DNA of 64,000 bases from JAJCYL01 sp965206015 (GCA_965206015.1 CBDBIW010000015.1:558001-622000), one strand, 5' to 3'; positions 33,146 through 42,354 are shown, numbered from the stretch's first letter. Program-made: numbers and translations. Notes: generated from the sequence alone by a model not told the origin.

Positions 33146-34720
33146 TTAGCTTCCCAGCCATATATAAATCAAAATCGTAATTACTACCAAAACAACCCCC
33201 AAATGACGGGCATATTGCCAATGTGTCAGGTCTAAATTCACAGGAGCTTTAAGTCCTTGTGTTGTTGTGTGTGGATAGAAGCGGGAAACAACCAGCATGA
33301 TTGCTACATTAAGGATAAACTCAATACCCCAAATATGGACGAAATGAATGCTGGTTTCAATAACAAATGAAGTAACGATATAAAATACCAGTCCAACAGC
33401 CAATGCTGCTTTCGCCCCGGTGGCACTAACTTTTGGCAAAAAGAAACCGGCAAGCATTATAGAAGCAATGGGAATGAAGAAGATTCCATTCAACTGTTGT
33501 AATAGCTGGTAGAGTCCTTCCGGTGCCCCGGCCACCAGCGGAGCGGCCAAAATAGCCAAAATGGCCAGTACGGTCGACGTGATTTTACCAACCCGCACTT
33601 GCAGGCTTTCATTGGCATCTCGGTTTATCTCACGCTTATATATACCCACACTAAATATCGTTGCAGCACTGTTGAGTACACTATTGAAAGTGCTCAATAC
33701 AGCTCCCATGACAACTGTGGCAAAGAAACCCAAGAGGCTCAATGGTAAAACCTTTTTGACCAATGCAGGATATACCTGATCCTGGGTAGCATAAAGTGTT
33801 TCTCCAAAATAGTAGTAGCCAATTACACCGGGTAGAACAATTATCAGTGGAACTAATATTTTTAACACACCTGTATACAATAAACCCTTTTGGGCTTCTA
33901 CCAGGTTTTTTGCACCCAGGGCACGCTGAATTATTGCCTGATTCATGCACCAGAAGTACAATTGATTAATTATAAGCCCAGTAAAAAGCACCTCAAAAGG
34001 AAGAACAGAGTTAGCATCACCAATTACATCAAATTTTTCGGGACTATTCTCAAATACCTTTTGCACACCTGTGAAAAGGCTGCCTTCCCCTATATCCCAA
34101 AGTGCTAAGGCTGGCACCAGAATCCCTCCAATTAAGAGGCCTACCCCATTTATCATGTCAGAATAAGCAACCGCCTTAAGACCACCGAAGATTGCATAGA
34201 TTGATCCAATTATGCCAATTACGACAACAGTGAGCCAAAGTCCTGCTGATTGCGAAATTCCAAGTGAGCCAGAAACATCGAATATGCTCTCTAAGTTAAT
34301 TGCGCCTGTAAACAGTACAATTGGTAGTAAAGTGACTACAAATGAAACTATTAGAAATAGTGCAACTAATGTGCGAGTAAATCCGTCAAACCGATACTCA
34401 AGATACTCCGGTATGGTGGTCAAACCCATTTTCAGGTACTTGGGAACAAAATACAGTGCTGCACAAACTAACGCCAATGCCGAGGTGACTTCCCAGGCGA
34501 TAATTATGAATCCGTTCTTATAGGATGATCCATTCAAACCCACCAGATGTTCAGTCGACAGGTTTGTCAGTAACATTGACCCAGCAATGACTACCCCTGT
34601 TAAACTTCGATCTCCTAAAAAGTAACCGTCCTTGCTACTCAGTTGATCGTTTCTTAATTTATACCAAGAAAAGATTGCTACGAAGGCAGTAAAGCCTGCA
34701 AATGATAATATTGTGAGCAT
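33146..34720 (-). CDS. Solute:sodium symporter (SSS family, SglT-like)
   Basis: A 524-residue inner-membrane transporter with about 14 hydrophobic segments. SKDGYFLGDRSLTGVVIAGS begins the fold, followed by NLSTEHLVGLNGSSYKNGFI and TIPEYLEYRFDGFTRTLVAL, and the SSS signature region IYAIFGGLKAVAYSDMINGV. The set is close to Na/sugar transporters of the SglT type, where the solute is galactose or glucose, but specificity cannot be read off. It is transcribed away from the PfkB-family kinase 107 bases upstream, a setting compatible with sugar uptake and phosphorylation. Confidence 0.92.
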   Translation of the reverse strand: MLTILSFAGFTAFVAIFSWYKLRNDQLSSKDGYFLGDRSLTGVVIAGSMLLTNLSTEHLVGLNGSSYKNGFIIIAWEVTSALALVCAALYFVPKYLKMGLTTIPEYLEYRFDGFTRTLVALFLIVSFVVTLLPIVLFTGAINLESIFDVSGSLGISQSAGLWLTVVVIGIIGSIYAIFGGLKAVAYSDMINGVGLLIGGILVPALALWDIGEGSLFTGVQKVFENSPEKFDVIGDANSVLPFEVLFTGLIINQLYFWCMNQAIIQRALGAKNLVEAQKGLLYTGVLKILVPLIIVLPGVIGYYYFGETLYATQDQVYPALVKKVLPLSLLGFFATVVMGAVLSTFNSVLNSAATIFSVGIYKREINRDANESLQVRVGKITSTVLAILAILAAPLVAGAPEGLYQLLQQLNGIFFIPIASIMLAGFFLPKVSATGAKAALAVGLVFYIVTSFVIETSIHFVHIWGIEFILNVAIMLVVSRFYPHTTTQGLKAPVNLDLTHWQYARHLGVVLVVITILIYIWLGS

Positions 34721-34827
34721 TCGTTATTGTCCATCGGACTTGATTGATACGGAATTTAACGGTTACTGCAAAACTTTTATAGTAACATTAGACTAACCCG
34801 TAGTTTAGTGCCCGAAAAAAAAGTGAG

Positions 34828-35685
34828 ATGTACGATATCTGTTCAATAGCTCATATCACAAAAGACATTAACACAACTCCTGGCCAGATCAAGGAGATGC
34901 CTGGAGGGACGGCATATTATTTTAGTATTGCCCTGCAGAAACTCCCTGTTCAATATTCATTAATCACCAAATTAGCCGAGACTGATTTTCATCTATTAAA
35001 GGAATTAGCCGAATCAAATGTAATTGCCTGCCATAGCTCCACATCCCACTTTTATGAGAACATCTATCGGGACTACAGTGACAACCGCCAACAAAAAGTG
35101 CACAGTCTGGCCGAACCGTTCGAACTTGCTGATATTCCAGATATAACAGCTACTTATTTTCATTTAGGCCCATTATCGAAATATGACATCTCTCTTGAAT
35201 TGATGACCTACCTGAAAAAGTTTGGTCAATTGTCAATTGATGCACAAGGTCTTTTACGAGATATTGTAAATCACGAGGTAACCCTTTGCAAATGGGAACT
35301 AATGGAATTAGGGCTTCCATTGATTGATGTTATAAAAGTCAATGAGTTTGAGTCCGAAATGTTATCGGGTTATTCTGACCTTGAGAATGCCGCAATTCAA
35401 CTATCCAAATTCGGCATAGCTGAAGTTGTATTAACACTTGGAAGTAAGGGTTCAATGATTTACAATGAAGGGAAATTCAATCATGTTCCAGCCTATAAAC
35501 CCACAATTATAAAAGACGCTACTGGATGTGGTGACACTTACATGGCTGGATATCTGTACAAGCGTTCAAAGGGTGCGTCAATAGAAGACTCCGGGAAATT
35601 TGGTGCTGCAATGGCTACTTTAAAAATGGAGGACTCTGGTCCATTCCGGGGTGGTGAAGCAGAAATAATGGATTTGGTTAGTTAA
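34828..35685 (+). CDS. PfkB-family carbohydrate kinase
   Basis: A 285-residue ribokinase-type kinase that phosphorylates a sugar or nucleoside with ATP. The substrate end shows IKEMPGGTAYYFSIALQKL, and the C-terminal signature is IIKDATGCGDTYMAGYLYKR, where the final Asp of GCGD is the catalytic base (most family members have GAGD). AEVVLTLGSKGSMIYNEGKF is the ATP-side strand. The N terminus is short compared with ribokinase. A strong bidirectional terminator follows. The substrate is unknown; a divergent sugar-type symporter lies next to it. Confidence 0.88.
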   Translation: MYDICSIAHITKDINTTPGQIKEMPGGTAYYFSIALQKLPVQYSLITKLAETDFHLLKELAESNVIACHSSTSHFYENIYRDYSDNRQQKVHSLAEPFELADIPDITATYFHLGPLSKYDISLELMTYLKKFGQLSIDAQGLLRDIVNHEVTLCKWELMELGLPLIDVIKVNEFESEMLSGYSDLENAAIQLSKFGIAEVVLTLGSKGSMIYNEGKFNHVPAYKPTIIKDATGCGDTYMAGYLYKRSKGASIEDSGKFGAAMATLKMEDSGPFRGGEAEIMDLVS

Positions 35686-35731
35686 TTAACGTGAGTTCAA
35701 TATAAGAATAAGGTTTTATTGACAGAAAAAT

Positions 35732-35763
35732 AGGCAGTGCTTGAATATATTCAAACACTGCCT
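35732..35763. terminator. Strong hairpin after the PfkB kinase gene
   Basis: AGGCAGTG...CACTGCCT form an 8-bp stem, extended after one mismatch by TTGAA...TTCAA, around a short AT loop. The stem lies 46 bases after the kinase stop. It is preceded by A-rich and followed by CCTTTC sequence, so it may act on both strands. Confidence 0.7.
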
Positions 35764-35903
35764 TTCAATACGCTAAACTAAAAACCTGCCCATGTTATCT
35801 GCTGATAAAATTACCGGAATTTTCTGTTCTATTGACGATTTTCACCTTGATTTCTTACCGAAATATCAAAACGCTCTGCCTGGTACAAAAAAACCCGGGC
35901 TAT

Positions 35904-36038
35904 TTACTTGAAAAATCGAGCTTCTGCCTTGAAGTGGGTTCTGCCAATTATTTTACTAAACTTCTTCTCCCACGGGGTCAGTGGGTGATTCCTCTCCGCC
36001 TTTTTGATGATATGATTCTTCAACTTTCTGCTGGCCAT
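35904..36038 (-). pseudogene. Second IS5-family transposase fragment
   Basis: From ATG 36036-36038 the minus strand reads MASRKLKNHIIKKAERNHPL and TPWEKKFSKIIGRTHFKAEA, 44 residues ending at TAA. It aligns without gaps to the C-terminal part of the IS5 transposase at 1045-1443 (SKKLKNHILKKAKKNKPLTH and WEKRFNKLAGKTRFKAEH). Only this slice of a DDE transposase remains; the ends of the element and the catalytic residues are not visible. It lies just downstream of the giant GH16 gene, 36 bases past its stop, in the roughly 390-base stretch between the kinase and that gene. Nothing else was recognised in that stretch apart from the terminator. Confidence 0.75.
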
Positions 36039-36074
36039 AGTAGTTGTTTGAACTTTTTAAACAAAATGCTGTCA

Positions 36075-39000
36075 TCATAGTTTAGCCTTCCTGACCACCC
36101 TCCCGGTAAAATTCCCCTCACTGGTTTTTATGTTTAAAAAGTAAACCCCATCCACTAAATGCGAGATATTGACGGAGTTATCGTTCCCGGTCGTCAAGGT
36201 ACCATTCTTGAGAATTTGACCTTTGGCATCTATCAGTACATAATCTATGTTTTCAATAATATTACCAATATATATCATGCCGCTTGTCGGATTTGGTGAA
36301 ATGTAAATACCTGTGCCTTCAATTCCTTCAATAGATAAAGGCGTGAGAACTGTTACCGTTCGGCTGATCTGTCCGGCTGCATTTCCTGCTGCATCCGATA
36401 CATTATAGGTTACCGTGTAGATGTCCGCCACATCAGTGTCCACAGGGTTTACAGTGGTAATGTTATTAGTAAGGTCACCATCAATATTATCGGTTGCTGT
36501 TGCCCCTTCATCGGTATAAGCTGTTCCGAGTTCAATGGAAACGGCTGGGTCACCAAGTAATGTGATGACAGGAGGTGTGGTGTCAGGGGTAACTGTTACC
36601 GTTCGGCTGACTTGCCCGGCTCTATTTCCTGCTGCATCCGATACATTATAGGTTACCGTGTAGATGCCCGCCACATCAGTATCCACAGGGTTTACAGTGG
36701 TAATGTGATCAGTAAGGTCACCATCAATATTATCGGTTGCTGTTGCCCCTTCATCGGTATAAGCTGTTCCGAGTTCAATGGAAACTACCGGGTCACCAAG
36801 TAATGTGATGACAGGAGGTGTGATGTCGGAGGTGACTGATACCGTTCGGGTAACCTCCGCTCTATTTCCTGCTGCATCCGATACATTATAGGTTACTATG
36901 TAGATGTCCGCCACATCAGTATCCACAGGGTTTACAGTGGTAATGTGATTAGTAAGGTCACCATCAATATTATCGGTTGCTGTTGCCCCTTCATCGGTAT
37001 AAGGTGTTCCGAGTTCAATGGAAACTACCGGCTCACCAAGTAATGTGATGTCAGGAGGTGTGATGTCAGGGGTAACTGTTACCGTTCGGGTAACCTCCGC
37101 TCTATTTCCTGCTGCATCCGATACATTATAGGTTACCGTATAGATGTCTTCCACACCAGTATCCACAGGGTTTACAGTGGTAATTTGGTCGGTAAGGATA
37201 CCATCAATATTGTCCGTTGCTGTTGCCCCTTCATCGGTATAAGCTGTTCCGAGTTCAATGGAAACTACCGGATCACCAAGTAATGTGATGACAGGAGGTG
37301 TGATGTCAGGAGGTGTGGTGTCGGAGGTGACTGTTACCGTTCGGCTGACCTGCCCGGCTCTATTTCCTGCTGCATCCGATACGTTATAGGTTATTATGTA
37401 ATCTCCAACTGTATTTATATCCACAGGGTTTACAGTGGTAATTTGGTCGGTAAGGATACCATCAATATTATCGGTTGCTGTTGCCCCTTCATCGGTATAA
37501 GCTGTTCCGAGTTCAATGGAAACGGCTGGCTCACCAAGTAATGTGATGACAGGAGGTGTGGTGTCGGAGGTGACTGTTACCGTTCGGCTGATCTGTCCGG
37601 CTTCATTTCCTGCTGCATCCGATACATCATAGGTTACCGTGTAGATGCCCGCCACATCAGTGTCCACAGGGTTTACAGTGGTAATTTGGTCGGTAAGGTC
37701 ACCATCAATATTATCGGTTGCTGTTGCCCCTTCATCGGTATAAGGTGTTCCGAGTTCAATGGAAACTTCCGGGTCACCAAGTAATGTGATGTCAGGAGGT
37801 GTGGTGTCGGAGGTAAGCTCATGGATATTTGACGGAGAATTGCCATTTCCGGAATCACCTGTCGCAACATCACCACCGACTCTTACACTCACTGTACCTT
37901 CAGAATCGGCAGTAATATCAAAGGTGTATGTAGTACCGCCAGGCACAGCCTCAAAGTTTGACAGGTTGGGATTGCCCCCATTGGCCGTGCCACTTACTGT
38001 AATATCAGTTATGTCAAAGCCAGTTACCGGTTTGCTAAAGGTCGCTGTGTAGCTAAGTCTGTTGGAAGATACTGATGAAGTACCGGTAGCTCCGGATGAC
38101 GATGTGATGGTTACAGTTATAGGAAGTATTACATTTATTGTAACGAACTTTGTATTAGTAAGTGTTTTGCCAAGGTTGCCCGTGGCCTTAATTTCAATAT
38201 CATAAGATGACTTTGTAGCGTGTGAAGGTGACTCATTAATGGTAAGCACACCGTCAGGAGTTATAGAAAACTTATCCATATCTGCACCTCCGGAGATGGT
38301 ATACGTATGTACCTCATCATCAGGTAAAGTAGCTTGTGGGGTTATCGTTCCAATTTCAGAGCCTGAAGCAGCTCCGTCAAAAACAGTCAACTCACTTTGT
38401 GAAATAAACCACTTACCCAGATTCTGCATGAAGCCATCGGCATCTTGAAACATATCTTTCATTGTAGTTGCACCAGATACATTCCAGTTACTGATATCTC
38501 CATTAAAGGGAGAAAATGCAAACATATACTGAAATGCTTGTACATTGGACACATCCCAGTTGCTGATATCTCCACTAAAGGAAGAAGATCGGAACATGCC
38601 ATTCAGACCGGTTACTTTAGCAAGATCAGGTACATCTGTTGCATTATATGTCATATTTGATGCTTCTCTAAAGGCTACAGCCAGATTGGTCCATTGTGCA
38701 GTTCCCCACTGCTCAACGGATTTGAATTTTTGTCGATTGGTACTACTATCAGTGTCCCCGTCCAACCATAGGTTAAATCGTGTGATTCCATTTGATGCAG
38801 TTACCCTGTAAGTACCAGCAGTAGCATAAGTGTGAGAGATATTTCCCGTAGCTGATTCTGTATCTGTCCCATCTCCCCAGTCCAGGGTATAAGACCCGCT
38901 ACCGGGGAAAGTTATACTCTTGTCAGATTCAGGTACAGTCCAGGTGGTGATAAAATCATCGGGATTATAAGTTGTTAATTCGTATGTGTTTGATGCAGTG

Positions 39001-40976
39001 TTTACAGGGATACTACTACCTGTTCTATTGACAGCAAGAGCCGGGATACTTACAGATACCACACCATCATCTAGGTTTAATATTTTTTGATAATATCTTA
39101 CCCAATCTACTTCAACAGTCTGGGGAAGTTCAATTATTCTTTCAGGTACTCCGAATACGTTACTTTCTATGCTAAAGATTATTTCTGCGGGTATATGGGC
39201 AGTACGTAATCCCCTTTGAATCTGTTCCCGGGTTGTTGGTACAGCCCAGGTTGCTTCTTCATTAACAAAAAACCTGTACTGATCTTTAGTCCAAATACAC
39301 CCAAATGTATTCCAGCCAACCCCGTCCACTGTGATGGTCCCGCCATCGAAGGGAAAAGCATTGTTATCTGCACGATTGCCCACATGTACGTTATGCTGTA
39401 CCTGAGTTCCACCTCCTCTATGGTCAAAATATTCCATAATATCCAATTCAACCTGTTCGGATGCATCTTTTGGATTAACAGTTTGTACCCAAAATGCTGG
39501 TCGGACATATCTTTTTCTCTCCCATCTCATCCTGCTTTCAAAAAACCCATAAAAAAGTTTACGATTAGTACCAACCTGTGGAAAATAAGCTGTTTCATCT
39601 ATTGTTCTGGTTGTAAGTACCAGGTGTCCTTCCCTATCTAATGCAACAAGTCTTTCTTTATATTCTTCGTCACTATATCGATAATTCCACTTAGTAAGGT
39701 CAAGTTCGGTTCCGTCAAAATTATCTTCCCAGGTTAGTTTGTAGTCTTTGTGAGTGCTATGCCTGGCACCTTCAGAATCAGCAGTAATATCAAAGGTGTA
39801 TGTAGTACCGCCAGGAAGAGCGACAAAGTTTGACACAACAGGAATAAGACCATCTATTACATCACTGGATACCATAATGTCTCCCTTGTCAAATCCGGAT
39901 ACAGGTTCACTAAAGGTTGCAGTGTAGGAAAAGGTATTTATATCAGAAGATAGCGTGGAGCCGGAAGCTCCGGATGACGAGGTGATGGCTACATCTATGG
40001 GAAGCACTACATGTATTGTAACTGTCCTGGTATTGGTAAGTGTTTTGCCAAGGTTGCCCGTGGCCTTAATTTCAATATCATAAGATGACTTTGTAGCGTG
40101 TGAAGGTGACTCATTAATGGTAAGCACACCGTCAGGAGTGATAGAAAACTTATCACTATCTGCACCTCCGGAGATGGTATATGCATGTACCTGATCATCA
40201 GGTAAAGTAGCTTGTGGGGTTATTGTTCCAACTACAGAGCCTGAAGGAGCTCCGTCAAAAACAGTCAACTCACTTTGTGCAATAAACCACTTGCCCAGAT
40301 TCTGCATGAAGTTATCAGCATCCTGAAACATATTATTCATTGAAGTTGCACCAGATACATTCCAGTTACTGATATCTCCATTAAAGGAAGAAGTTTCAAA
40401 CATATACTGAAATGCTTGTACATTGGACACATCCCAGTTGCTGATATCTCCATTAAAGGAAGAAGATCGGAACATGCCATTCAGACCGGTTACTTTAGCA
40501 AGATCAGGTACATCTGTTGCATTATACACCATATTTGATGCTCCTCTAAAGGCTACGGCCAGATTGGTCCATTGTGCAGTTCCCCACTGCTCAAGGGATT
40601 TGAATTTTTGTCGATTGGTAGCATCTGGGTCCCCGTCCAACCATAGGTTAAATCGTGTGATTCCATTTGATGCAGTTACCCTGTAAGTACCAGCATCGGC
40701 ATAAGTATGAGAGATATTTCCCGTAGCTGGTTCAGAATGTCCATCTCCCCAGTCTATGGTATAAGACCCGCTACCGGGGAAAACAATACGCCTGCCGGCT
40801 TCATCTCCGGTCACCTCCCAGGTGGTAATGAAATCATCAGCAGAATCAGCAGAAGATAATATGGCCAAGGTTTGGGAGAACCCTGCAAGGTTTACCAAAA
40901 AAACAATGATCAGGTACAAACAGTGTTTCATAAGACTAAAGTGTTTCATAAAATTAAATTCCAATAATGACCGCAT
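36075..40976 (-). CDS. Secreted multidomain GH16 glycoside hydrolase with T9SS signal
   Basis: A 1633-residue protein (numbered from ATG 40976; starts at 40949 or 40931, MKHCLYLIIVFLVNLAGFSQ, are better for the signal peptide). Order: signal; a module with PKD-like DWGDGHSE...GNISHTYADAGTYRV, BspA/DUF285 repeats (SFNGDISNWDVSNV), a cadherin-like domain and an Ig-like domain (40-405). GH16 follows (about 412-632) with the catalytic ELDIME, nucleophile E510, D512, acid/base E515. A second copy of the module spans about 660-1055, then six DUF5011 repeats (1057-1544) and a T9SS type A sorting domain (YISPNPTSGMIYIGN). GH16 enzymes cut beta-glucans, agar, porphyran or carrageenan; the substrate is unknown. 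It would be exported by T9SS and kept at the surface. Confidence 0.9.
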   Translation of the reverse strand: MRSLLEFNFMKHFSLMKHCLYLIIVFLVNLAGFSQTLAILSSADSADDFITTWEVTGDEAGRRIVFPGSGSYTIDWGDGHSEPATGNISHTYADAGTYRVTASNGITRFNLWLDGDPDATNRQKFKSLEQWGTAQWTNLAVAFRGASNMVYNATDVPDLAKVTGLNGMFRSSSFNGDISNWDVSNVQAFQYMFETSSFNGDISNWNVSGATSMNNMFQDADNFMQNLGKWFIAQSELTVFDGAPSGSVVGTITPQATLPDDQVHAYTISGGADSDKFSITPDGVLTINESPSHATKSSYDIEIKATGNLGKTLTNTRTVTIHVVLPIDVAITSSSGASGSTLSSDINTFSYTATFSEPVSGFDKGDIMVSSDVIDGLIPVVSNFVALPGGTTYTFDITADSEGARHSTHKDYKLTWEDNFDGTELDLTKWNYRYSDEEYKERLVALDREGHLVLTTRTIDETAYFPQVGTNRKLFYGFFESRMRWERKRYVRPAFWVQTVNPKDASEQVELDIMEYFDHRGGGTQVQHNVHVGNRADNNAFPFDGGTITVDGVGWNTFGCIWTKDQYRFFVNEEATWAVPTTREQIQRGLRTAHIPAEIIFSIESNVFGVPERIIELPQTVEVDWVRYYQKILNLDDGVVSVSIPALAVNRTGSSIPVNTASNTYELTTYNPDDFITTWTVPESDKSITFPGSGSYTLDWGDGTDTESATGNISHTYATAGTYRVTASNGITRFNLWLDGDTDSSTNRQKFKSVEQWGTAQWTNLAVAFREASNMTYNATDVPDLAKVTGLNGMFRSSSFSGDISNWDVSNVQAFQYMFAFSPFNGDISNWNVSGATTMKDMFQDADGFMQNLGKWFISQSELTVFDGAASGSEIGTITPQATLPDDEVHTYTISGGADMDKFSITPDGVLTINESPSHATKSSYDIEIKATGNLGKTLTNTKFVTINVILPITVTITSSSGATGTSSVSSNRLSYTATFSKPVTGFDITDITVSGTANGGNPNLSNFEAVPGGTTYTFDITADSEGTVSVRVGGDVATGDSGNGNSPSNIHELTSDTTPPDITLLGDPEVSIELGTPYTDEGATATDNIDGDLTDQITTVNPVDTDVAGIYTVTYDVSDAAGNEAGQISRTVTVTSDTTPPVITLLGEPAVSIELGTAYTDEGATATDNIDGILTDQITTVNPVDINTVGDYIITYNVSDAAGNRAGQVSRTVTVTSDTTPPDITPPVITLLGDPVVSIELGTAYTDEGATATDNIDGILTDQITTVNPVDTGVEDIYTVTYNVSDAAGNRAEVTRTVTVTPDITPPDITLLGEPVVSIELGTPYTDEGATATDNIDGDLTNHITTVNPVDTDVADIYIVTYNVSDAAGNRAEVTRTVSVTSDITPPVITLLGDPVVSIELGTAYTDEGATATDNIDGDLTDHITTVNPVDTDVAGIYTVTYNVSDAAGNRAGQVSRTVTVTPDTTPPVITLLGDPAVSIELGTAYTDEGATATDNIDGDLTNNITTVNPVDTDVADIYTVTYNVSDAAGNAAGQISRTVTVLTPLSIEGIEGTGIYISPNPTSGMIYIGNIIENIDYVLIDAKGQILKNGTLTTGNDNSVNISHLVDGVYFLNIKTSEGNFTGRVVRKAKL
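36345..37805 (-). repeat. Six tandem DUF5011-type repeats, about 240 bp each
   Basis: Six near-identical units encode ITLLGDPVVSIELGTAYTDE, GATATDNIDGDLTDQITT and VSDAAGNRAGQVSRTVTVT. Units are roughly 234-258 bp. Units two and three are separated by an extra DTTPPDITPP. The similarity at DNA level suggests recent unit exchange. Confidence 0.9.
37895..38960 (-). repeat. Duplicated PKD/BspA/cadherin/Ig module, copy 2
   Basis: About 1.07 kb of coding sequence that is nearly the same as 39765-40830 at DNA level. It runs from the PDDFITTW start of the PKD-like part to TTYTFDITADSEG. In this copy the Ig-like domain continues into VSVRVGGDVATGDSG. Length differences between copies are a few codons. 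Confidence 0.85.
39765..40830 (-). repeat. Duplicated PKD/BspA/cadherin/Ig module, copy 1
   Basis: First copy of the module in the GH16 protein. It ends with TTYTFDITADSEG and then switches directly to ARHSTHKDYKLTWEDNFDG, the start of the GH16 domain, so the GH16 sequence interrupts the end of the Ig-like domain that is complete in copy 2. Confidence 0.85.
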
Positions 40977-41210
40977 TTTGTTTCAATTTCAGGATTTTGT
41001 TTTAATCTCACAAAGTTTTGTTTCAACTCTCCGGAGGGCAACCCGTGGTGCATTACAAAATGATGTTGATTTACGTTTATGATGTAGATAAAAGTAGTTG
41101 ATTTAGAGATTTACGAGGGTATTTCCCATCATTCAAAAGCTGTACCGTGATATTTTGGCCGGAGATTTCTTAATAGAGCGATTAAAAGAAACAGGTCTCA
41201 TGAAATAAAA

Positions 41211-41234
41211 TAGTCCGACTTGAAAGCCGGACTA
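41211..41234 (-). terminator. Hairpin after the ompH-bamA operon
   Basis: TAGTCCG and CGGACTA form a 7-bp stem, extended by CTT/AAG around one A-C mismatch, with a 2-base loop. It lies 24 bases past the stop of the last ompH gene, and the sequence beyond is A-rich on the plus strand, giving a T-run on the minus strand. Confidence 0.75.
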
Positions 41235-41257
41235 TAGTTTCCAGTGATGTGTATTTC

Positions 41258-41794
41258 TTATTCGGTCTCAGGAGGAGTTATCCCCATCTTTTTTAAGATG
41301 AGGTTCGATATGTTATCCTCTTCTTTTGCATACAATAGCACAAAACCATTTCCAGTGTCGGTACTGAATATATAAGTGTAGTTGTTTTCTTCAGCGACCT
41401 CAGAGATAGTCTTTTGAATTTTGTCATATGCAGGTTGTAACAACTCAGCTCTTTTTTGAACGACTGATTGTTGGGCTTGCTGTTGAAAACTTTGTATTGA
41501 ATTCTGAAGATTGACAATTTCGGTTTCTTTGTCCTTTCGGATTACTTCACTCGTACTTGGGTCGAGATTCTGATACTCTTGCCCTTTGGTCTGATAGTCT
41601 TTAATCTTAGCTTGTAGCTGATTATCAAGTTGCTTTTCATACGAATCCAACTCTGCCTGTATTTGTTTAGCTTCAGGCATCAGACTTAAGAGGTAGTCAG
41701 CATTGGTATATCCAAGTTTGAGCTCTTGACTTACCGCTAAATCTGTCAGACCAGTTGTTAACAAACAGGCGATTACAAATGATTTTATTTTCAT
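41258..41794 (-). CDS. OmpH/Skp-family periplasmic chaperone (second of two)
   Basis: A 178-residue exported protein with signal peptide MKIKSFVIACLLTTGLTDLA cleaved near VSQ. The mature start LGYTNADYLLSLMPEAKQIQ is typical. A long helical Gln/Lys-rich arm spans residues 45-120 (coiled coil; QNSIQSFQQQAQQSVVQKRA). The closing beta-strand block is YIFSTDTGNGFVLLYA. Skp trimers hold unfolded outer-membrane proteins in the periplasm and pass them to BamA. It lies 17 bases after the first ompH gene and is the last gene of the bamA operon. Confidence 0.92.
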   Translation of the reverse strand: MKIKSFVIACLLTTGLTDLAVSQELKLGYTNADYLLSLMPEAKQIQAELDSYEKQLDNQLQAKIKDYQTKGQEYQNLDPSTSEVIRKDKETEIVNLQNSIQSFQQQAQQSVVQKRAELLQPAYDKIQKTISEVAEENNYTYIFSTDTGNGFVLLYAKEEDNISNLILKKMGITPPETE

Positions 41795-41811
41795 AGTTAA
41801 AAAAATTTAAT

Positions 41812-42351
41812 TCAATCTTTGATTACATCGTTTTCATCTCCAAGTCCCAACTCTTCCAATACATAATCAGTATAGTCATGAATCGGGTCGGTATAAATCA
41901 TTACCAAGTCACCGGACTTGTCAAATATTATTTGCAACCGGTTGTTTTTAGCTACCACTTCAACAGCATCAAAAACGCTGTCCTGTACCGGTTTTATTAA
42001 TTCCTTCTTTTTCAGAAAAAATAAGCCTTCAAAGCCAAATACTTTTTTCTGATATTCTTTTAACTCATTTCTTTTAACATCAATTTCTGCCAACCTTTCA
42101 TCTTTCATTTCTTTGGTCAACAGTACTTCCTGGGCAATGAGCTTGGCTTCCATGCCCTCCATGTTCTTTGCCATCTCGTTTATTTCGTCCTGCCAGCCTT
42201 TAGAAAGCTTGTCAATCTCACTCTTTGCCTCACTATATTCAGACATTTGGTTAAGTATGTAATCAGTATCCACGTAGCCAAATTTTTGCGCAAAGCTACT
42301 ATTTAAAGCCAAAAGACAAACAAAAAAGTATAAAGACAGTACTCTTAACAT
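41812..42351 (-). CDS. OmpH/Skp-family periplasmic chaperone (first of two)
   Basis: A 179-residue protein with signal peptide MLRVLSLYFFVCLLALNSSF, mature FGYVDTDYILNQMSEYSEAK, a long helical arm (ELKEYQKKVFGFEGLFFLKK) and the ending NNRLQIIFDKSGDLVMIYTD. The two neighbouring copies differ clearly in sequence, so the duplication is old, and each may serve different client proteins. It starts 3 bases after the bamA stop, a close operon link. Confidence 0.92.
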   Translation of the reverse strand: MLRVLSLYFFVCLLALNSSFAQKFGYVDTDYILNQMSEYSEAKSEIDKLSKGWQDEINEMAKNMEGMEAKLIAQEVLLTKEMKDERLAEIDVKRNELKEYQKKVFGFEGLFFLKKKELIKPVQDSVFDAVEVVAKNNRLQIIFDKSGDLVMIYTDPIHDYTDYVLEELGLGDENDVIKD

Positions 42352-42354
42352 GGC

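Noticed and set aside
36345..37805. Regular repeats of about 240 bp that could suggest a CRISPR-like or satellite array
   Set aside because: The repeats are in frame, code for DUF5011 units, and there are no unique spacers between identical short repeats.
39216..39641. Open frame of 141 codons on the plus strand inside the GH16 domain
   Set aside because: It lies antisense to the catalytic domain, and its composition is that of a mirrored frame.
41107..41208. Protein-like plus-strand stretch ending KLYRDILAGDFLIERLKE
   Set aside because: There is no start codon, it is only 33 codons long, and I know no family match; a gene relic is possible but cannot be supported.
41258..42351. Two ompH genes as a recent tandem duplication
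   Set aside because: The two proteins differ throughout, and paired ompH genes after bamA are common in Bacteroidota, so this is an old and ordinary arrangement.
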